Source: an uncultured Clostridia bacterium
GTDB taxonomy: Bacteria > Bacillota > Clostridia > Oscillospirales > Ruminococcaceae
NCBI GenBank assembly: GCA_947175655.1
Contig: CAMWNQ010000067.1
Coordinates: 1-9,084, forward strand
DNA: 9,084 nt
Direction of reading: 5' to 3'
Position numbers and translations under genes: made by a program. Every line of letters starts with the position of its first letter. Position 1 is the first letter of the stretch. Below are positions 6,745 through 9,084 of this stretch, one piece after another. Below the pieces are notes generated by a model, which did no database searches, had not been told where the DNA came from, and saw only the letters and a program-made list of their open reading frames with translations.

Positions 6745-6771
6745 AAGGACGGATATTATTCCGTCCTTTTT
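6745..6771. terminator. Bidirectional terminator shared by convergent genes
   Basis: AAGGACGGA (6745-6753) and TCCGTCCTT (6760-6768) form a 9-base-pair stem with a 6-base loop. On the plus strand it runs into five T residues (6767-6771), 9 bases after the peptide-binding gene stop. On the minus strand it is followed by a weaker GATTTTATATT. The stop codon of the convergent minus-strand gene (6756-6758) lies in the loop. Confidence 0.88.
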
Positions 6772-7655
6772 ATTATCTGAATTTCATATATGTTATTAAT
6801 CTGTGCCGGATAGGTTTCAAGAATATCTCCGTCATATTTTATTCTTATTACATTTCCTGCACTGATTTCAGGGTTTTCGTCACATAATGGTATAACTATT
6901 TCATCTGTAATATTATCTTCAAAAGGCTTTACAAGTGCGTGTTTTTCATGAGATTCCAGCACGGTACATTCTAGATATGACGGAAAAAGCTTATCACGTG
7001 AAATAATAGTCCAGTCTTTATATGCTGTTGTATTCTTTACCAGTTCAAGAGCTTTGAGTGCATTTTCATCAAGTGTCATAAAAGAGATGCAGGCATCATC
7101 TTGTGAATTTATATGAAATGATTTTCTTTTGCCGTCAGAATCCCATTTATATGAATAGAATGTATGACTTGAAGTGCTTTCAACATCGGGCATTATATCA
7201 GGCGGATATTTCGGATTTTTTTCGCTCTGAAGATTAACGTTTTCAGTATATTCAATAAGATTTGCAAGTTCATCATCAGATATATTTCCGATATGTGCTA
7301 TGTCCTCAGCAATATCCCAGACTATGTTATCACATTCATATAAATTTCGGAAAAAATTACCTGTTGCCTTTTCAGCAGGACATATAACAGAATAAACTTG
7401 TCCGTCTGTTCTTATGCACATAATACAATGACTGTAGGGTTCTATAGCACCGTAAAGAGCAGTATAGTCAGCAGTAAACAGAATATTATCTGTATTTAAA
7501 ACAAAATCGGGGAGGGGTTCTGTTGAAGTTTTCTTTATAGTTGTAATTACAGGAAATTCTGAAGATTCTGATGAAACATCCCATTTATGTGTACAGCCTG
7601 TCAGAGATATTGTACACATTAAAATTACAGTGATTAATTTGAATTTTGTACTCAT
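6756..7655 (-). CDS. Lipoprotein of unknown function with a C-terminal DUF3221/YobA-like barrel
   Basis: This 299-residue protein begins with a lipoprotein signal peptide; lipobox LTGC places the lipidated cysteine at Cys21. A flexible stretch at about 25-50 follows. The middle region (about 55-215) is not recognised; it contains SHCIMC (75-80, a CxxC) and two more cysteines, Cys92 and Cys108. The C-terminal part (about 226-297) looks like a small beta-barrel: YLECTVLE, then ALVKPF, IVIPL, AGNVIRIKYDGDILETYPAQ and a final EIQII strand. The YDGxIxETYPAQI pattern recurs in small lipoproteins of gut Firmicutes that resemble the DUF3221/YobA group. That assignment is from memory of the pattern and is tentative. 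The start at 7655 has CGAGG 7 bases upstream. The vWA lipoprotein gene ends 86 bases upstream on the same strand with no terminator visible between, so co-transcription is plausible. The last codons are part of the terminator hairpin. Confidence 0.82.
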   Translation of the reverse strand: MSTKFKLITVILMCTISLTGCTHKWDVSSESSEFPVITTIKKTSTEPLPDFVLNTDNILFTADYTALYGAIEPYSHCIMCIRTDGQVYSVICPAEKATGNFFRNLYECDNIVWDIAEDIAHIGNISDDELANLIEYTENVNLQSEKNPKYPPDIMPDVESTSSHTFYSYKWDSDGKRKSFHINSQDDACISFMTLDENALKALELVKNTTAYKDWTIISRDKLFPSYLECTVLESHEKHALVKPFEDNITDEIVIPLCDENPEISAGNVIRIKYDGDILETYPAQINNIYEIQIIKRTE

Positions 7656-7689
7656 ATAATAACCTCGTTTTTTGTTTTTCAGAAAATTT

Positions 7690-7741
7690 TGAATTGTAAA
7701 TTGAATAATTATGCATTCTTAATTTTTAATTCTTAATTAAT
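7690..7741. repeat. AT-rich repeat region between two lipoprotein genes
   Basis: On the minus strand, directly after the vWA gene stop, three tandem heptamers AATTAAG, AATTAAA, AATTAAG (7738-7718) are followed by the palindrome ATGCAT (7711-7716) and more AATT-containing sequence. It resembles the AATTATR array at 3928-3962. No promoter or terminator is convincing here. Confidence 0.6.
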
Positions 7742-9084
7742 CTATTGCCTGTAATCATTTATAATTCTTATAATGGCATCATAAAGTTTTTCCACCTCAT
7801 AATCACCAATAATCGGGTCAAGATGTGAACCGCCTATACCGGAATCATCTGTTAAAAATACGTATGTGCCGTTGGTGCAGATGCTTATAGCACGTCCGAA
7901 AAGTTCAGTATCACGTTCTGAATTTGAAGATACTACAGGAATAAGTCTGATACCTTTTTCAGATGCGGTCTTTATTGAATTCAGAAGAGAATCTTCCTGT
8001 CCGTTGTGAGGGGGAGCGTCGAATATAAGGAATGCAAGTTTTACTGTTTTTTCTTCCCAATGAGTATTTACCATAGTTTCATCAAGGATTTCAGCAACAG
8101 CTTCCGGCATATCTCCACCGCCATCCGCTCTTTCATTATTCAGTTTGCTTTGTATTTCCTGAATATCATTTGTAAAGTCAAAACATTTTGTAATATAGTC
8201 ATCGCCCTTGTCACGATAGAAATTGACTGAATATTTTACATTTTCCGTACCTATTTCATTTGCTATTGCAGAAAATTCACTTTGCAGGAATAGCATCTCA
8301 TCAGACATTGAACCTGTTGAATCAACTATAAACATAATTTCAGTGTCATGATAAAATTCGGGTGCGGAGTCAAAAATTAATTCTGAACTTTCGGGAATTA
8401 CAGATTGTGAATTTCCTTGCTGTCCATCATCTGCTTCAGAACTTTCATCAGTTTTATTGTATTCGATATTGAAGTCTTGAGAATTTCCGTCATTTGATAT
8501 GCGGTATTTTGCTGGCATTGTATCATTATCACGGAAGAAATACGCTTTGCCGTCCTTGTCTGTTACAGATGACCATATTACAGAATCATCATCAGAGAGC
8601 ATTTCCGCTTTAAGATTTGGAATTGCTTCACCCGAATTATTTTTTACAGTTATTTCTGTACGGTTTATCGGATTAATTCCGTAGCTTGGGAAACTTATTT
8701 TTTCAAGCTGTACAAGATTCTGAAAGAATCCCCAGTTTTTATTATCATTCCATTCACCGGCAGTAAGCATTCCGGATTGAGGTTGAATTTCGGGTTCACC
8801 TTGTGGAACTTCTTCACCGGCAGTGAGTTTATATTCTGGAGCTTCTCCTTCTGCATCAAGGTAAACTCCATCATCATAAGCCATTACATCTTCCGGAGCT
8901 TCTGCTAAATCAGCTTTTATTTCGGCTTTACCTAAATCCGCATCGTTTTTCACAGGGCTTTCTTCGATTTTTTTAACCGAATTTATTGTTGAATAGGAAC
9001 TGAAAGATTTATCATCTCCACAGCCTGTAAAAACTGACATCATCATAAGACAGGAAACTGATAATGCAGATATTTTAAATATTC
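7742..9084 (-). CDS. von Willebrand factor A-domain lipoprotein, 5' end cut by window edge
   Basis: The frame ends with TAG at 7742 and stays open to the right edge. Methionines at 9046-9038 are inside the signal peptide: the upstream codons read IFKISALSVSCL before MMMSVFTGC, so the true start lies beyond 9084. Numbering from the Met at 9046, the lipobox FTGC puts the lipidated cysteine at 9. An acidic, Pro/Glu-rich flexible region runs to about 90. MLTAGEWNDNKNWGFF (93-108) is a motif found before such vWA domains, followed by an Ig- or CarboxypepD_reg-like beta domain (about 129-195) and an Asp/Ser linker. The vWA domain is at about 233-432. Its metal-ion-dependent adhesion site is DSTGS (242-246) with Thr in the DxSxS pattern; GGGDMPEA (309-316) and FDAPPH (342-347) complete the set seen in alpha-kinase-associated and YfbK-like vWA proteins. 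The site looks intact, so metal-dependent protein binding on the cell surface is likely. The partner is unknown. Confidence 0.9.
   Translation of the reverse strand, partial: IFKISALSVSCLMMMSVFTGCGDDKSFSSYSTINSVKKIEESPVKNDADLGKAEIKADLAEAPEDVMAYDDGVYLDAEGEAPEYKLTAGEEVPQGEPEIQPQSGMLTAGEWNDNKNWGFFQNLVQLEKISFPSYGINPINRTEITVKNNSGEAIPNLKAEMLSDDDSVIWSSVTDKDGKAYFFRDNDTMPAKYRISNDGNSQDFNIEYNKTDESSEADDGQQGNSQSVIPESSELIFDSAPEFYHDTEIMFIVDSTGSMSDEMLFLQSEFSAIANEIGTENVKYSVNFYRDKGDDYITKCFDFTNDIQEIQSKLNNERADGGGDMPEAVAEILDETMVNTHWEEKTVKLAFLIFDAPPHNGQEDSLLNSIKTASEKGIRLIPVVSSNSERDTELFGRAISICTNGTYVFLTDDSGIGGSHLDPIIGDYEVEKLYDAIIRIINDYRQ

Noticed and set aside
8006..8230. Plus-strand open frame opposite the vWA domain
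   Set aside because: It covers the conserved vWA metal-site codons on the other strand and shows no start signal or recognisable domain.
9038..9046. Methionine at 9046 as the start of the vWA lipoprotein
   Set aside because: The codons before it are open to the edge and encode hydrophobic signal-peptide residues. From 9046 the signal peptide would be only 8 residues with no basic N-terminus.

Overview
The window reads as chromosomal DNA from an AT-rich, low-GC Firmicute, most likely a gut or rumen Clostridia member close to Ruminococcus. This rests on a SAM-I (S-box) riboswitch in front of metK, sigma-A promoters with near-perfect consensus, purine-rich ribosome binding sites, lipoprotein signal peptides, and AT-rich heptad repeats between genes. 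The genus is inferred, not proven. No tRNA, rRNA, CRISPR array, insertion sequence or phage gene was seen.

Layout. Positions 1-1688 (minus) hold most of a membrane-anchored protein that runs off the left edge and lies 2 bases behind an ECF sigma factor (1691-2278, minus). The pair looks like a sigma factor with its membrane-bound regulator. Next is metK (2466-3647, minus) with its own terminator (2419-2448). Its leader carries a perfect sigma-A promoter, an S-box aptamer and an intrinsic terminator (3697-3899). Divergent from metK, a second strong promoter (3973-4001) drives a likely two-gene operon: a membrane-anchored VanY/M15-type protein that has lost its zinc and catalytic residues (4051-5070), then an OppA-like peptide-binding lipoprotein that starts at TTG (5098-6735). 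The operon ends in a terminator hairpin that also encodes the last codons of the convergent lipoprotein gene (6756-7655, minus). Behind that gene, on the same strand, lies a von Willebrand A-domain lipoprotein whose start is beyond the right edge (7742-9084, minus).

How they may work together. metK makes S-adenosylmethionine and is controlled by it. The other six genes have a cell-envelope theme: one membrane-spanning putative anti-sigma factor with a large outer domain, one anchored pseudo-carboxypeptidase, and three lipoproteins. The most interesting unit is the pairing of a catalytically dead D-Ala-D-Ala carboxypeptidase fold with an orphan oligopeptide-binding lipoprotein that has no transporter genes beside it. 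It may be a binding or sensing module for cell-wall peptides. That function is inference.
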